Shown here: positions 9,041-20,463 of the stretch, piece after piece
How positions within the stretch are numbered: the stretch's first letter is position 1
Layout of the letters: each line of letters opens with the position of its first letter
NCBI RefSeq assembly: GCF_000718785.1
Contig: NZ_JOCA01000002.1
Location: 62,001 to 126,000 of the forward strand
Length of the DNA: 64,000 bases
DNA from: Streptomyces sp. NRRL WC-3626
Lineage (GTDB): Bacteria; Actinomycetota; Actinomycetes; Streptomycetales; Streptomycetaceae
Reading direction: 5' to 3'
Translations under genes and position numbers: made by a program
Notes under the pieces: model-generated
Told to the model about the DNA's origin: nothing
Seen by the model: the letters and a program-made list of their open reading frames with translations, nothing else
Database searches by the model: none

Positions 9041-9091
9041 CGTCGGCCCCGTAGGCACCGGCAGAGGTCGCTGGGGCCTCGGCCTCGAGCT

Positions 9092-11461
9092 TTAGTGCGG
9101 GAGCAGCAGTTGGCACGTTTCCCCCGGCTGGACGCACACCGCGCGGTCTGGCAGCCGGATATCGATGGGGGAACGGTTGGAGAGGGGCACCGTAATCTTG
9201 AGCTTTCCGTGCTCAAAACGCAGCCGCACGCCCCAATGGCCCTGGTAGCGGAGGGCGAATTCGTACGACGACAGCTCTGGCAGCGGCACGGGGTCGAGCC
9301 AGAGTGCTCGCTGGCGGGTCTCGAGCCCGGGCAGTCCGCGCTGTACGAAGTCGAGGGTGCCCGCCATGGCGCCGAGGTGGATGCCCTCCCCGGTGGTGCC
9401 GCCCTGTACATCGGCGATGTCGCTCCGCAGTGCCTCCTGGCAGAACATCCACGCTTCGGAGCGCCGGGCACGGGCGAGGACCCAGCCGTGGACCACGCTG
9501 CTGAGGGTGGACCCGTGGCTGGTGCGGGCCAGGTAGTAGTCGACGGTGCGCCGCCAGATGTCCTCATCGAGCCGGTGGCCCAGACGGTCGAAGAGGCCCT
9601 GGAGCTCGGACGGTGGGAAGAGGTACCCCAGCATCAGCACGTCGGCCTGCTTGGACGCCCGGTAGCGGTTGACGCTGTCGCCTTCCGCCTCCAGGATCCG
9701 GTCGAGACGCCGAATGTCGCCGTACCGCTTCCGGTAGCCGTCCCAGTCGAGTTCCGCGAGGTCGCCGTAGCCGGCGAACTGGCTGATGACATCGTCGTGG
9801 AAGGGCACATGAAGCGTGCGGGACACGTCCTCCCAGTGTTCGAGTTCACCGCCGTCCAGACCGGTGCGCTCGACGAGTTCCTGCCGGCGGGGTTCAGGAA
9901 GCGCGCGCAGTACCTCCAAGGTGCGAGTGAGCACCCACGCAGCGGTGACGTTCGTGTACGCGTTGTCATCGAGGCCGGGCTCGGGAGCGCCGGGATAGGC
10001 GTCGTGGTATTCGTCGGGGCCGACCACGCCGCGGATGTGGTGCCGCCCGAGGCTGTCGTCGAAGGTGGCCGAGTCCGCCCAGAAGCGGGCGACCTGCAGC
10101 AGCATCTCGGCGCCCTTGGTGTGCAGGAACTCGGTGTCGCCGCTCGCCTCGCAGTACTGCCACACGTTGTACGCCACGGCCGAGCCGACGTGCCGCTGGA
10201 GCCGGGAGTGGTCGGGCAGCCAGCGTCCGGAGTGCGGGTTGAGGTGCAGTTCTTGGGTCTCCTCGCGCCCGTCGCTGCCGCTCTGCCATGGGTACACGGC
10301 CCCCCGCCTGCCGATCGCGCGGGCTGCGGCTCGGGCGCGGTCCAGGCGTCGGTGGCGGTAGTGGAGCAGGGCTCGGGACACCTCGGGAAAGTGCAGGTTG
10401 AGGTACGGCAGGATGAACAGCTCGTCCCAGAAGACGTGTCCGCGGTATGCCTCGCCGTGCAGCCCGCGGGCGGGCACTCCCACGTCGAGGTCGGCGGTGT
10501 GCGGCGAGAGTGTCTGCAGGACGTGGAAGAGGTGCAGCCGCAGCACATGGCCGGCCTCCCCGGGGACGTCGAGTGCGGCCCGGCGCCAGAGCTGGTTCCA
10601 GGCCGTGCGGTGAGAGGTGAGTAGCTCGTCGAAGCCGGATGCGGCCTCGACTCGGTCGAGCGCGGCGTCCAGCGGATCGCTGATCGCGGGGTCGCGGGAG
10701 GTGTGCAGAGCGATGGTCTTGTCGACGGTGACGGTCCGGCCGGACGTCACGTGCAGGTGCACTCGCTGGACGGCACGGGGTGGCGTGTGCTGGGTGGCGA
10801 CGGGTTCCCCGGCGGTCAGCCGGGCCGCCAGACCGATCCGGATGTCGGAGGTGCGGGTGCGGCAGCGCAGCCACACAGTGTCCGCGGCGGCGGTGCCGGT
10901 ATGCACGTGGACCAGGTGGCCGCCGTCCAGGTCGCGGTAGCGGGGCACGCCTGCGTTGGTGACAGAGCCGTCGATTGCGGCCTCGACCTCCAACTCGCCG
11001 GCGAAGCCCTCGGCCGTGAGCTCGGTACGCAGGGCGGCGAGATGGGGGTCGGCCATGTGCACGATACGAAACTGGTGCACGGACAAGGCGCGTCCGTCGC
11101 CGAGCCCGTACCGGGTCCGGCGCTCGAGCAGGCCCGAGGACAGGTGCAGGACCTGGTCGTGGTCGAGCACGGTCGCCGTGTCCGGGGTGAGCCATTGCTG
11201 CCCGGCCAGGCGGAAACGCAGGGGAAGCCAGTTCGGGAGGTTGACCATGTCCTCGTTCTCGACCCGGCGCCCGGCCACTTCCGAGGTGAGCCGGTTGTAG
11301 CAGCCCGCCACATAGGTGCCCGGGTAGTGCACGTCATCCGCGACGCATTCGGATAGCGCCCCACGGGTGGCGAAGTAGCCGTTGCCCAGCGTGCACAGTG
11401 ACTCCCGAAGACGCTCGTCCGCCGGGTCATAGCCCTCGTACCGCCAGGTCCAGCCGGTCAC
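9092..11461 (-). CDS. Glycoside hydrolase family 65 disaccharide phosphorylase
   Basis: The 789-residue cytoplasmic enzyme has GH65 architecture: an N-terminal beta-sandwich (about 1-250), an (alpha/alpha)6 barrel and a small C-terminal beta domain. The general acid Glu lies in GPDEYHD. Phosphate-binding elements are present (KQADVLM, HGSTLS, TTGEGIHLGAMAG), so it is a phosphorylase rather than a hydrolase. Family members convert trehalose, maltose, kojibiose or nigerose plus phosphate to beta-glucose-1-phosphate and glucose. Specificity cannot be read here. Its start overlaps the stop of the upstream beta-phosphoglucomutase gene (ATGA), the classic partner that turns beta-Glc-1-P into Glc-6-P. 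Mobilising stored disaccharide under stress is the likely role. Confidence 0.92.
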   Translation of the reverse strand: MTGWTWRYEGYDPADERLRESLCTLGNGYFATRGALSECVADDVHYPGTYVAGCYNRLTSEVAGRRVENEDMVNLPNWLPLRFRLAGQQWLTPDTATVLDHDQVLHLSSGLLERRTRYGLGDGRALSVHQFRIVHMADPHLAALRTELTAEGFAGELEVEAAIDGSVTNAGVPRYRDLDGGHLVHVHTGTAAADTVWLRCRTRTSDIRIGLAARLTAGEPVATQHTPPRAVQRVHLHVTSGRTVTVDKTIALHTSRDPAISDPLDAALDRVEAASGFDELLTSHRTAWNQLWRRAALDVPGEAGHVLRLHLFHVLQTLSPHTADLDVGVPARGLHGEAYRGHVFWDELFILPYLNLHFPEVSRALLHYRHRRLDRARAAARAIGRRGAVYPWQSGSDGREETQELHLNPHSGRWLPDHSRLQRHVGSAVAYNVWQYCEASGDTEFLHTKGAEMLLQVARFWADSATFDDSLGRHHIRGVVGPDEYHDAYPGAPEPGLDDNAYTNVTAAWVLTRTLEVLRALPEPRRQELVERTGLDGGELEHWEDVSRTLHVPFHDDVISQFAGYGDLAELDWDGYRKRYGDIRRLDRILEAEGDSVNRYRASKQADVLMLGYLFPPSELQGLFDRLGHRLDEDIWRRTVDYYLARTSHGSTLSSVVHGWVLARARRSEAWMFCQEALRSDIADVQGGTTGEGIHLGAMAGTLDFVQRGLPGLETRQRALWLDPVPLPELSSYEFALRYQGHWGVRLRFEHGKLKITVPLSNRSPIDIRLPDRAVCVQPGETCQLLLPH

Positions 11462-12216
11462 TGCGGCGTTCCTGCCACAAGCAGTTCTCCGAGGTCACGT
11501 ACGACCATGTCCGCACCGTGCTGCACCAGTCTCGCCCCGGTATCCGGGCTGGCCGTGCGGTCCACGCCGACGACGAGGGCGAATCCACCGCGGCGGCCCG
11601 CCTCGACACCTGCCAGCGCGTCCTCGACGACGGCGGCGCGGTCGGCCGGGACGCCCAGTCGACGAGCCGCCTCGAGGAACAGATCGGGGTGCGGCTTGCC
11701 CTGCAGCCCCAACCGGGCCGCCTCACCACCATCGACGAGCACGTGGAACAAATCCAGCACCCCGGCCCGGATGAGGAGCTCACGAGCGTGGCGGGACGCG
11801 GAGGCAGCGGCAACGGACTTCCCCGCCCAGCGCAGGGCACGCACGAGCCGCACCGTGCCCGGATACACGTCGACGCCCTGCTCACGCAGCCGCGCTGTGA
11901 ACAGCCGCTCCTTGTCCGCGGCGACAGCCCGCACCGTCTCGGCCGAGGGATCAAGGCCCCGTGAAGCGAGGAAAGCGGCCGCTCCGTCGAGCCGGGACCT
12001 CCCGTCCACGTAAAGGAGATAATCGGCGCGGACGTCGAAGGGGCGCCGCTGCGTGGGGTCCTCCGGCGGGTGCTCACCGAGAAAGGCGTCAAAGGCAACC
12101 TTCCAGGCGGCAGCGTGCACCCGAGCCGAGTCGGTGATCACTCCGTCGGTGTCGAAGACGACGGCACCGACGTCCCAAAGCACGGGTGCGAGCGTACTCC
12201 CGGACCGGACGGCCAT
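11458..12216 (-). CDS. pgmB: HAD-superfamily beta-phosphoglucomutase
   Basis: This is a 252-residue haloacid dehalogenase-fold enzyme. Motif I is FDTDGVITDS, with the first Asp as nucleophile and the second as acid/base. A helical cap follows (about 35-110). Motif II is ASASRHA, motif III is the Lys in QGKPHPD, and motif IV is VVEDALAGVEAG. The KPHPD lysine and the ED pair match beta-PGM/GPH-type proteins. It converts beta-glucose-1-phosphate to glucose-6-phosphate. Translational coupling to the GH65 phosphorylase makes the assignment strong. The GTG/ATG choice at 12216 is conventional, and an internal start is possible because the first 15 residues are not conserved in the fold. Confidence 0.9.
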   Translation of the reverse strand: MAVRSGSTLAPVLWDVGAVVFDTDGVITDSARVHAAAWKVAFDAFLGEHPPEDPTQRRPFDVRADYLLYVDGRSRLDGAAAFLASRGLDPSAETVRAVAADKERLFTARLREQGVDVYPGTVRLVRALRWAGKSVAAASASRHARELLIRAGVLDLFHVLVDGGEAARLGLQGKPHPDLFLEAARRLGVPADRAAVVEDALAGVEAGRRGGFALVVGVDRTASPDTGARLVQHGADMVVRDLGELLVAGTPQ

Positions 12217-12249
12217 GAGAACTCCTCTCGTCGGTGCGTGGGATCTTGT

Positions 12250-12516
12250 CTACCGGCGACGGCCCTCCGGCGGCACGTACGGCGGGACCTCGCGGCCCGG
12301 CTGCCAGCGCGAGCCCTGGTGCATACGCCGAAGGATCACGGCCATGCTGACGGTGACGACAAGCCACAGCACGCCGCACGCCACCGCCCAGCCGGGCCGC
12401 CCGACCACGGCGAACACGACCGTTCCGAAGGTCGCCCAGACCAGACCCCAGACACTCAGCCAGAAGCGCGCTCGCAGGGGACTCCGGGCTGTCATCGGTT
12501 CACTGCCCGTACGCAT
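12250..12516 (-). CDS. DUF6343-like small membrane protein
   Basis: I start this at the ATG at 12516, preceded by GAGGAG about 10 nt upstream. The longer ORF is spurious overlap with the USP gene. The 88-residue product begins MRTGSEPMTARSPLRAR and has two hydrophobic segments (about 17-37 and 43-63). It ends in a polar tail (WQPGREVPPYVPPEGRRR). This pattern matches the DUF6343 family, which is common in Streptomyces and of unknown function. It sits between a double USP gene upstream (stop 12557) and pgmB-GH65 downstream, on the same strand with short gaps, so one stress transcript is likely. Confidence 0.75.
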   Translation of the reverse strand: MRTGSEPMTARSPLRARFWLSVWGLVWATFGTVVFAVVGRPGWAVACGVLWLVVTVSMAVILRRMHQGSRWQPGREVPPYVPPEGRRR

Positions 12517-12556
12517 CAAAACCACTACTCCTCGACCCGTCCTGCGGGAGACGGGC

Positions 12557-13423
12557 TCAGCCGTGGGGCACAACGGCGATGGGACAGGCCGCATGGTGCA
12601 CGGCCGCTTGGGCCACGGGCCCGAGCCGCGGCGCCAGGGCGCCCCGGTGCCTGCGTCTGCCAACGACCAGCAGTCCCGCCGTCTGCGTGTCGTGGACGAC
12701 TACCTTGGCCGGGCTGTCAAGGGTAAGGACTTTGACCACCCGCACACCGCGGAACTTCTTGCGCCATGGACGGAGTTGCTTGCGGAGCTTCTTCTGCGCC
12801 TTGTCCGTGATCTCTGCGGCAACTTCAGGGTCCACGCCCCAGGGCATATGCGCCTGCACCGGTACCTCGTGGCCGTGGACAGCCCGCAGGGGCACTCCGC
12901 GTGCGGCGGCGGCAGAGAAGGCGAACTCGAACAGCTCATCGCATGGGTCCCGCAGGCTCAGGCCGACCACCACACAGTTGCCCACGGGAGAAGGCGCCAT
13001 CTCCTCCAGGCTTGCACGTACGAGGACCACCGGCTGCTCGGCCCGTGACACGACGTCCATGCTGATGTTGCCAAGGAAGTAACTGCCAGCCGCCGCCAGT
13101 CCACGCGAGCCCAGCACGATCATCCGGGATTTCGCTGCCGCTGTCAGCAGGGCGGACCTGCCGTCGTCGGCTACAAGATCCGCAACGATGGACAGCACGG
13201 GGTAACGCTTGTGGAGCTCGACATGCGCGTCGTGAAGAATGCGCTGTGCCCAATGGTGCTGGTCACTCTCCGCGGAGCCTGTGCGGGGCCCCGGCGCCAG
13301 CGGGAGCCACGCGTGCAAAAGCCTCAAGGTAAGCCCTTGCCGGTCGGCTGTCGCCGCGCCCCAGCGGGCAGCGGCCAGGCTCTCGGGGGAGCCGTCCAGA
13401 CCCACAGTGAGCACTGGCTTCAT
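12557..13423 (-). CDS. Universal stress protein, tandem Usp domains
   Basis: The 288-residue protein has two Usp folds, about 1-145 and 150-288. The first starts MKPVLTVGLDGSPES and ends with VLGSRGL and the segment ISMDVVSRAEQPVVLVRA. The second has VVVGLSLRD and ends LLVVGRRRHRGAL with AAVHHAACPIAVVP. The GxxGxG-like ATP-binding loop is partly altered in the second domain (GRRRHRG), so only domain 1 may bind nucleotide. These proteins accumulate under hypoxia or starvation in actinobacteria. A fragment nearly identical to the C-terminus is found at 8206-8362, showing duplication. The upstream 300 bp hold no gene and should carry its promoter. Confidence 0.9.
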   Translation of the reverse strand: MKPVLTVGLDGSPESLAAARWGAATADRQGLTLRLLHAWLPLAPGPRTGSAESDQHHWAQRILHDAHVELHKRYPVLSIVADLVADDGRSALLTAAAKSRMIVLGSRGLAAAGSYFLGNISMDVVSRAEQPVVLVRASLEEMAPSPVGNCVVVGLSLRDPCDELFEFAFSAAAARGVPLRAVHGHEVPVQAHMPWGVDPEVAAEITDKAQKKLRKQLRPWRKKFRGVRVVKVLTLDSPAKVVVHDTQTAGLLVVGRRRHRGALAPRLGPVAQAAVHHAACPIAVVPHG

Positions 13424-13732
13424 AACGACTGCCTTCGTCTCGATAGACGCTGGGTACCGAGAAGCGGGAAGCGTTCGTCCCTGTCCGTGGCCGTGAGGCC
13501 CCAGGCCGCCCGGCCAACGGGCTCCTGTACCAAATACACCCCAAACGAACTCCTACCGCACTGCGAGCGCCGCAGAGTGTTTTCGGTGACATTCATCCCG
13601 CTCCTCGGTTGCGCAGCCCAGCGACGGGCCAACGGCCGGGGCAGCTCACCCGACGACGGCCTCCTCGTCTCCGACCAGTCTCCGATGGCGCCCTGGTGGG
13701 CAACGGTTCTCGTGATACTGCGGGGCGGCTGA
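13424..13732. other. Intergenic region without a supported gene
   Basis: About 310 bases lie between the USP start and the stop of the small membrane protein gene, both minus strand. The short ORFs here lack ribosome binding sites, have poor codon bias and match nothing I know. It probably holds the USP promoter and the end of the ctaD transcript. I could not identify a hairpin with confidence. Confidence 0.5.
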
Positions 13733-14091
13733 TCAGTTCACAAGGATCATCAGCACAACGACGAACACGGCGAGGGCTGAGAGGAAGAGCCCCAGCAGCC
13801 GGACCTGCAGCGCGTGGTAGCGGCTGGAGTACTGGCACTGCAGCTCCAGTACCCGGTCGGTGACGCGCTGGAGGGCGGCGCGTGAGATCTGAAGCCGGTC
13901 GGTGGCATAGAGACGGACGACCTCCTCCCGTTGAGCGGTCGTCAGCCAGGGCATCTGCGCGGCGAACGCCTCGCCGCGACTGAGAGCGTCGGTCGCCTCG
14001 GCCTGAGCCAGTAGATAGCCCTCCAGCTCGTTCAGGCCGCGCGCGTACTCCTGGCTGTGCCGCTCGGCACGAACTCCGAGGCCGGAACGCT

Positions 14092-14095
<4 letters not shown>
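13733..14095 (-). CDS. Small C-terminally anchored membrane protein downstream of ctaD
   Basis: This 120-residue protein has a mostly helical, charged N-terminal 95 residues ([17 protein letters not shown] onwards). One strong C-terminal membrane helix ([20 protein letters not shown]) leaves only one residue outside. The function is unknown. The start overlaps the ctaD stop by 4 nt (ATGA), so it is translationally coupled to cytochrome oxidase subunit I and may be an assembly or regulatory subunit. That is inferred from position only. I do not see the usual ctaC, ctaE or ctaF genes next to it. Confidence 0.75.
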
Positions 14096-15813
<1,718 letters not shown>

Positions 15814-16196
15814 TGCGGCACACTACGGTCAACGGTCACACGTATGCCTGACAGCCACCGTGGCGTTGATCCATCGGGGCTGCGGGATTCCTCCAATCAG
15901 GTGTGTCGTGCGTCGTGTCCCGTGAGGACGAGGTCGGAGCCGATTCAGGCGGGGCAAACGGCGCTGGGTCGACCTGGCGGGTGATCGTGCCGTACCGGTG
16001 CGATGAACCAGCAGTATTTGGGGTGGTGCAAGCGATAGGGCAGCGGCCGCAGACCCTTGCCTGGGGCCCCGCGTAACGAACGCCGACACGTCGTTTGCGA
16101 TCGCTGCGGGCACACTGGCGGGAGGGGTGGTCTCCGGTCGTGCGAGAGCCATGACGCGTTGGCGAAACGGTAGTGCGAATGTAGGAGGCGGGGCGC
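15814..16196. other. Divergent promoter region, ctaD(-) / GAF-PP2C(+)
   Basis: The 383 bases have no supported gene. Positions about 15870-15910 contain TGCGGGATTCCTCCAATC, which recurs with three changes near 8545-8570 upstream of the ctaD remnant. The shared stretch lies inside the presumed ctaD 5' region and may be part of its promoter or operator. The right end carries AGGAGG (16180-16185) for the GAF-PP2C gene. Confidence 0.5.
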
Positions 16197-17480
16197 GTGG
16201 AGGAGGCCATTCCCCTCAGGCTGCTGGCGGATGTCACAAACGCGCTCAAAGCGGGTCGAGGCTGGGAGGGAAGCCTCCAGAGGCTTGCGGAACTCCTGGT
16301 CGAACGACTGGCTGACTGGTGTGTGATCGACCTGCTAGACGAAAGGGGCCGGGCTCGCCGGGCTGTGGTGACGGGGCGTGAGACAAGCCGCCCGAACAGC
16401 CCCCGTCCAGGAGAATCGTCTCAACTACTCCCGTCATGGCCGCAGGGCTCTGCCGCACCGCTGGCCCAAGCCCTGCGCCGAGGCACCGCCGTACTGATCC
16501 CCGACGTGCCGACGCCTGATCAAGCAGCGGATGCTTTGGAACGTGCACAACTGGAGTTGTTGACCCGGTTGGGCGCGACCACCGCGATCGCGTGCCCCCT
16601 GGAAGCTGGCGGGCGCCCCTTCGGGGTGATCATCGTCGCCCGCACGGAAGCACGTCGTCCCTTCACCGAAGCTCAGGTCCCGCTGATCGACAGCCTCGCG
16701 CATCAAGGCGCACTCGTGGTGGACAACGCCCGTCTGTACGGTCAGCAACGCGACATCGCCACGCACCTGCAGCGCTCGCTGCTGCCGAACAGCCTGCCTG
16801 ACGTCCCCCCGTTTCGTCTCGTCGCCCGATACTCCCCGGCGCGCACGTACGCGGAGGTGGGAGGCGACTGGTACGACGCCATTGCACTTCAGGACGGGAC
16901 CTTGGCGTTCACCGTCGGTGACGTGGCCGGCCATGACGTGCGGGCCACTGCCCGGATGAGCCAGTTGCGCCACATGCTCCGCGCCCTCGTCCTCGACCGT
17001 CCCGGCCCGCCGGACGAGGTGGTGCGCCGCCTGGACCAGGCGTTGGAGAAGCTGAACGAGCCCGACGTCACGGCCACGCTCATCTTCGGCGTGGCGCGTC
17101 CGTCGGCTGTCGGCCCCTCCTCGCTCGCCTGGGCCAACGCCGGGCATCCGCCTCCGCTACTCGTCCGCCCCCACGGCCGGGCACAGTTCCTGGCCGGTGG
17201 CGAGGGCCTTCCACTCGGAGTGGACACCGACGTGCCGCGGGAAGCGGCGGCCACGGCGCCGCTAACCGAAGGCAGCCTCCTCCTGCTCTATACCGACGGC
17301 CTCATAGAGCGGCGCGGTGAGGATCTGTCCATTGGTCTCGAGCGGCTCCGCGGCGAAGCTGGAAACCTGCGCGGCCTTTCGCCGGACCACTTCCTGGACG
17401 AGTTGGTGGAGAGGGTCGCCCCCGCACGCGGCGATGACACCGCGCTGCTGGCGTTGTGGAATGAGTCCGCGTCGCGGTGA
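16197..17480 (+). CDS. GAF-domain SpoIIE/PP2C-type protein phosphatase
   Basis: The protein is 427 residues and starts at GTG 16197 behind AGGAGG. A GAF domain (about 10-180) precedes a complete PP2C/SpoIIE domain (190-425). The metal-site motifs are canonical: GGDWYD, GDVAGHD and the C-terminal GDDTALLAL. It should therefore be an active Mn/Mg-dependent Ser/Thr phosphatase acting on a STAS anti-anti-sigma protein. There is no HATPase domain and no membrane segment. It contrasts with the multidomain protein at 803-3304, whose phosphatase site is degenerate. The GAF domain probably senses a small ligand or redox state. The gene is monocistronic and divergent from ctaD. Confidence 0.92.
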   Translation: MEEAIPLRLLADVTNALKAGRGWEGSLQRLAELLVERLADWCVIDLLDERGRARRAVVTGRETSRPNSPRPGESSQLLPSWPQGSAAPLAQALRRGTAVLIPDVPTPDQAADALERAQLELLTRLGATTAIACPLEAGGRPFGVIIVARTEARRPFTEAQVPLIDSLAHQGALVVDNARLYGQQRDIATHLQRSLLPNSLPDVPPFRLVARYSPARTYAEVGGDWYDAIALQDGTLAFTVGDVAGHDVRATARMSQLRHMLRALVLDRPGPPDEVVRRLDQALEKLNEPDVTATLIFGVARPSAVGPSSLAWANAGHPPPLLVRPHGRAQFLAGGEGLPLGVDTDVPREAAATAPLTEGSLLLLYTDGLIERRGEDLSIGLERLRGEAGNLRGLSPDHFLDELVERVAPARGDDTALLALWNESASR

Positions 17481-17987
17481 CCGCACCGTCCCCGGCAGCG
17501 GTGAACCGGCCTCGACCACCACGCGCTCAGAGGGTGACCACAGCCGGTTCGGGCACCGTCGTCGGCGTCACCGTCCCAGCTGGACGTCGCTGAAGGGGCC
17601 GGCGGGCGATGGAATGCGGCGGCCTCGCGCCCGCAGGTCGTTCAGCCCCATCGTTCGCCCCCAATGCCTCCGTGGTTCCGGGCCGTCCCGCAACCATGGA
17701 GGCAGTCGTCTGTGTGCCGGCGTGGATGGCGACCAGGTACTGGTGATAGCCCAGCGGCTAGACCTGGAACTTCACTGAAGATCAGGAGTCCGGAAGCCAT
17801 GTTCAGCGCTCGGCGAGCCGTCCAGGCAGGCCACCATGCCGTCGGACCGGCGCTGGCTGCGGATTGCGGTCCGCTGGCCTTCTAGAGACGATGGAGCGAC
17901 AGGCAAGCTCTGGTGCGGGCCGCGGACGAGCAGCAAGAAGACTTGAGCTGCTCACTCCGCCCGGCGCGCGGGAGGAGCGGCAGCGTC
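17481..17987. other. Intergenic region without a supported gene
   Basis: About 500 bases lie between the PP2C gene and transaldolase, both plus strand. Several short ORFs exist in all frames, but none has a ribosome binding site together with convincing codon use. The 3' part (17930-17985) leads into the transaldolase start with GGAGGAG. A transaldolase promoter is expected in 17700-17950. I could not pick out -35/-10 boxes reliably. Confidence 0.5.
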
Positions 17988-19109
17988 ATGAATCCCTTGA
18001 ACACACTGAGCGATGCCGGAGTGTCGATCTGGCTGGACGATCTCAGCCGGGAGCGGCTGGTGTCCGGGAGCCTGGCGGACCTGGTCGCGCGGGACCGCGT
18101 CGTGGGGGTGACCACCAATCCGACGATCTTCGCCAAGGCCATCACGAGCGGCGACGCGTACGACGCACAGATCCGTGATCTGACGGCCCGCGGAGTCGGG
18201 GTCGGTGAGGCGCTGCGGGCGCTGACCACAACGGACGTCCGGTGGGCGTGCGACGTGCTGCGCCCGGTCTACGATGCGACGGACGGTGTCGACGGGCGCG
18301 TCTCCATCGAGGTCGATCCCCGGCTCGCTCACGACACGGCGGCGACGATCGCGGAGGCGCGGGCGCTGTGGTGGCTGGTCGACCGGCCCAACCTGTTCGT
18401 GAAGATCCCGGCCGCCCGCCAGGGCCTGCCGGCGATCGCCGCGTGCCTGGCCGAGGGAATCAGCATCAATGTCACGTTGATCTTCTCCCTGGCCCGCTAC
18501 GACGAGGTCATGAATGCCTTCCTCGACGGGATGGAACGCGCCCGCGATTCGGGGCGGGAGCTGTCCGGGATCGGCTCGGTGGCTTCGTTCTTCGTCTCCC
18601 GGGTCGACGCCGAAGCAGACGCACGCTTGCACAAGACCCACACTGCGCAGGCAGCCGCGCTGCGCGGCCATTTGGGGATCGCCAACGCACGGCTGGCCTA
18701 CCAGCACTACGAGCGGGTTCTCTCCTCACCCCGCTGGCAAGCCCTTCGGGGGGCGGGGGCCCATCCGCAGCGTCCGCTGTGGGCTTCGACGTCCGTCAAG
18801 GACCCCAGCTACCCCGACACGCGGTACGTGACCGAACTGGTCGCACCCGGCGTGGTCAACACCATGCCTGAGGCCACCTTGCGCGCGGTCGCCGACCACG
18901 GCGAAGTGCCAGCCGACTCGGTCCGCGCCCACTACGACGACGCTCAGCAGGTTCTCGAGGGGTTGCGGACAGTGGGCGTGGACTACGTCGACCTCGTGCA
19001 GACACTCGAGGACGAAGGGGTGTCGAAGTTCGACGCCAGCTGGGAGCAGCTCTCTGGGCAGCTCGCCGACACTCTCAGCACCGTGCGGCCAGCGCGGACC
19101 AGGGGCTGA
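17988..19109 (+). CDS. tal: Transaldolase
   Basis: The 373-residue enzyme of the non-oxidative pentose phosphate pathway transfers dihydroxyacetone from sedoheptulose-7-P to glyceraldehyde-3-P. Signatures are [11 protein letters not shown] near the N-terminus and the Schiff-base lysine in LFVKIPA. Further downstream are SINVTLIF and [11 protein letters not shown], followed by the actinobacterial-type C-terminus. Length is normal for actinobacterial Tal (about 370). I chose the ATG at 17988 because GGAGGAG precedes it; the ORF extension to 17913 is not conserved. The next gene starts 2 nt after its stop, so the reductase is co-translated. The copy may be stress-specific, because Streptomyces usually keep tal next to tkt and zwf. 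Confidence 0.93.
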   Translation: MNPLNTLSDAGVSIWLDDLSRERLVSGSLADLVARDRVVGVTTNPTIFAKAITSGDAYDAQIRDLTARGVGVGEALRALTTTDVRWACDVLRPVYDATDGVDGRVSIEVDPRLAHDTAATIAEARALWWLVDRPNLFVKIPAARQGLPAIAACLAEGISINVTLIFSLARYDEVMNAFLDGMERARDSGRELSGIGSVASFFVSRVDAEADARLHKTHTAQAAALRGHLGIANARLAYQHYERVLSSPRWQALRGAGAHPQRPLWASTSVKDPSYPDTRYVTELVAPGVVNTMPEATLRAVADHGEVPADSVRAHYDDAQQVLEGLRTVGVDYVDLVQTLEDEGVSKFDASWEQLSGQLADTLSTVRPARTRG

Positions 19110-19111
19110 TC

Positions 19112-20344
19112 ATGACTGACAACAGAACGTATGTGATCGTCGGAGCCAGTCTGGCCGGTGCCAAGGCCGCGCAGGCGCTGCGTGAGGAGGGCTTCGACGG
19201 CCCGCTGATCCTGATCGGGGACGAGAGCGAGCGGCCCTACGAGCGGCCGCCGCTGTCGAAGGGCTACCTGATGGGCAAGGACGCTCGGGAGCAGATCTAC
19301 GTCCACCCGCCCCAGTGGTATGCCGAGAACGACGTCGAGCTGCGCCTGGGGACGGCGGTCACCGCGCTCGACCCGGCCCCGCACGAGGTGACGCTTGCGG
19401 ACGGCAGCCGCCTGGGGTACGCCGAGCTGCTGCTGGCCACGGGCTCCTCGCCGCGCCGCCTGCCGGTGCCGGGTGCGGACCTGGACGGGGTGCTGTACCT
19501 GCGCACGGTCCAGGACAGCGACCGGATCAAGGATGCCTTCTCCTCCGCCTCACGGGTGGCGGTCGTCGGGGCGGGCTGGATCGGCCTCGAGACCGCTGCC
19601 GCGGCCCGTGCCGCCGGTGTGGAGGTCACCGTGCTGGAGAGGGCCGAGCTGCCGCTGCTGCATGTTCTTGGCCGCGAGGTCGCCCAGGTCTTCGCGGACC
19701 TGCACCGTGACCACGGGGTGGACCTGCGTTTCGGCGTGCAGGTCACCGAGCTCACCGGCAGCGCGGGTACCGTCGACGGTGTGCGGCTGTCCGACGGTAC
19801 CCGCATCGATGCGGACGCGGTCATCGTCGGCATCGGCATCATGCCCAACACCGGGCTCGCACAGGCCGCGGGTCTCCAGGTCGACAACGGCATTCTCACC
19901 GACGAGCGGCTGCGCACCTCCGTGCCCGGCATCTACGCCGCGGGCGATGTCGCCAACGCCTTTCATCCCCTGCTGGACCGGCGCATACGTGTGGAGCACT
20001 GGGCCAATGCGCTGCACCAGCCACAGACCGCCGCCAAGGCGATGCTCGGCCGTGAAGCGGCCTACGACCGGGTGCCGTACTTCTTCTCCGACCAGTACGA
20101 CCTGGGCATGGAGTACGCCGGATACGCCGAGCCCGGCGGATACGACCAGGTCGTCTTCCGCGGCGATATCGGCGCACGCGAGTTCGTCGCGTTCTGGCTC
20201 GCACGCGGCCGCGTGCTGGCGGGCATGAATGTCAACATCTGGGACGTCACCGAACCGATCCAGGCCCTCGTACGCTCCGGCCAACAGGTTGACACCAGCA
20301 AACTCGCCGACCCACAGGTGCCCATCGAATCGCTTGCTGAGTAG
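19112..20344 (+). CDS. FAD-dependent NAD(P)H:ferredoxin/rubredoxin reductase-like oxidoreductase
   Basis: The 410-residue flavoprotein has an N-terminal FAD site (VIVGASLAGAKAA, a GxSxxG variant) and an NAD(P)H site (VVGAGWIGLETAA). The second FAD motif is YAAGDVAN, and a C-terminal reductase domain follows. The EHWANALHQ segment is typical of rhodocoxin, putidaredoxin and biphenyl-dioxygenase ferredoxin reductases. It should pass electrons from NAD(P)H to a small Fe-S protein, but no ferredoxin or P450 gene lies nearby. It follows transaldolase with a 2-nt gap, so both are one transcript. NADPH produced by the pentose phosphate route could supply it, which is inference. The precise partner is unknown. 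Confidence 0.9.
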   Translation: MTDNRTYVIVGASLAGAKAAQALREEGFDGPLILIGDESERPYERPPLSKGYLMGKDAREQIYVHPPQWYAENDVELRLGTAVTALDPAPHEVTLADGSRLGYAELLLATGSSPRRLPVPGADLDGVLYLRTVQDSDRIKDAFSSASRVAVVGAGWIGLETAAAARAAGVEVTVLERAELPLLHVLGREVAQVFADLHRDHGVDLRFGVQVTELTGSAGTVDGVRLSDGTRIDADAVIVGIGIMPNTGLAQAAGLQVDNGILTDERLRTSVPGIYAAGDVANAFHPLLDRRIRVEHWANALHQPQTAAKAMLGREAAYDRVPYFFSDQYDLGMEYAGYAEPGGYDQVVFRGDIGAREFVAFWLARGRVLAGMNVNIWDVTEPIQALVRSGQQVDTSKLADPQVPIESLAE

Positions 20345-20463
20345 CCCTCGACGAGCAGTAGTTCCGGATCGCGCAAGCCGCAACTTCAGAACATCCCCGA
20401 TGGCAGGTCCGGCTGCCCCTCTCACGGGCCTGACGGTGCTGATGGGCCGTTGGAGGATTCCCG

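Noticed and set aside
13420-13632. 70-residue minus-strand ORF upstream of the USP gene
   Set aside because: It has no ribosome binding site, odd composition and overlaps the USP start region.
15829-16249. Minus-strand ORFs in the ctaD/PP2C intergenic region
   Set aside because: They have Arg/Pro/Thr-rich composition without a ribosome binding site, and two overlapping frames of equal quality indicate noise.
20450-20463. TTGGAGGATTCCCG similar to the ctaD upstream box
   Set aside because: The shared core is a Shine-Dalgarno GGAGG before a USP start, so resemblance is probably chance.
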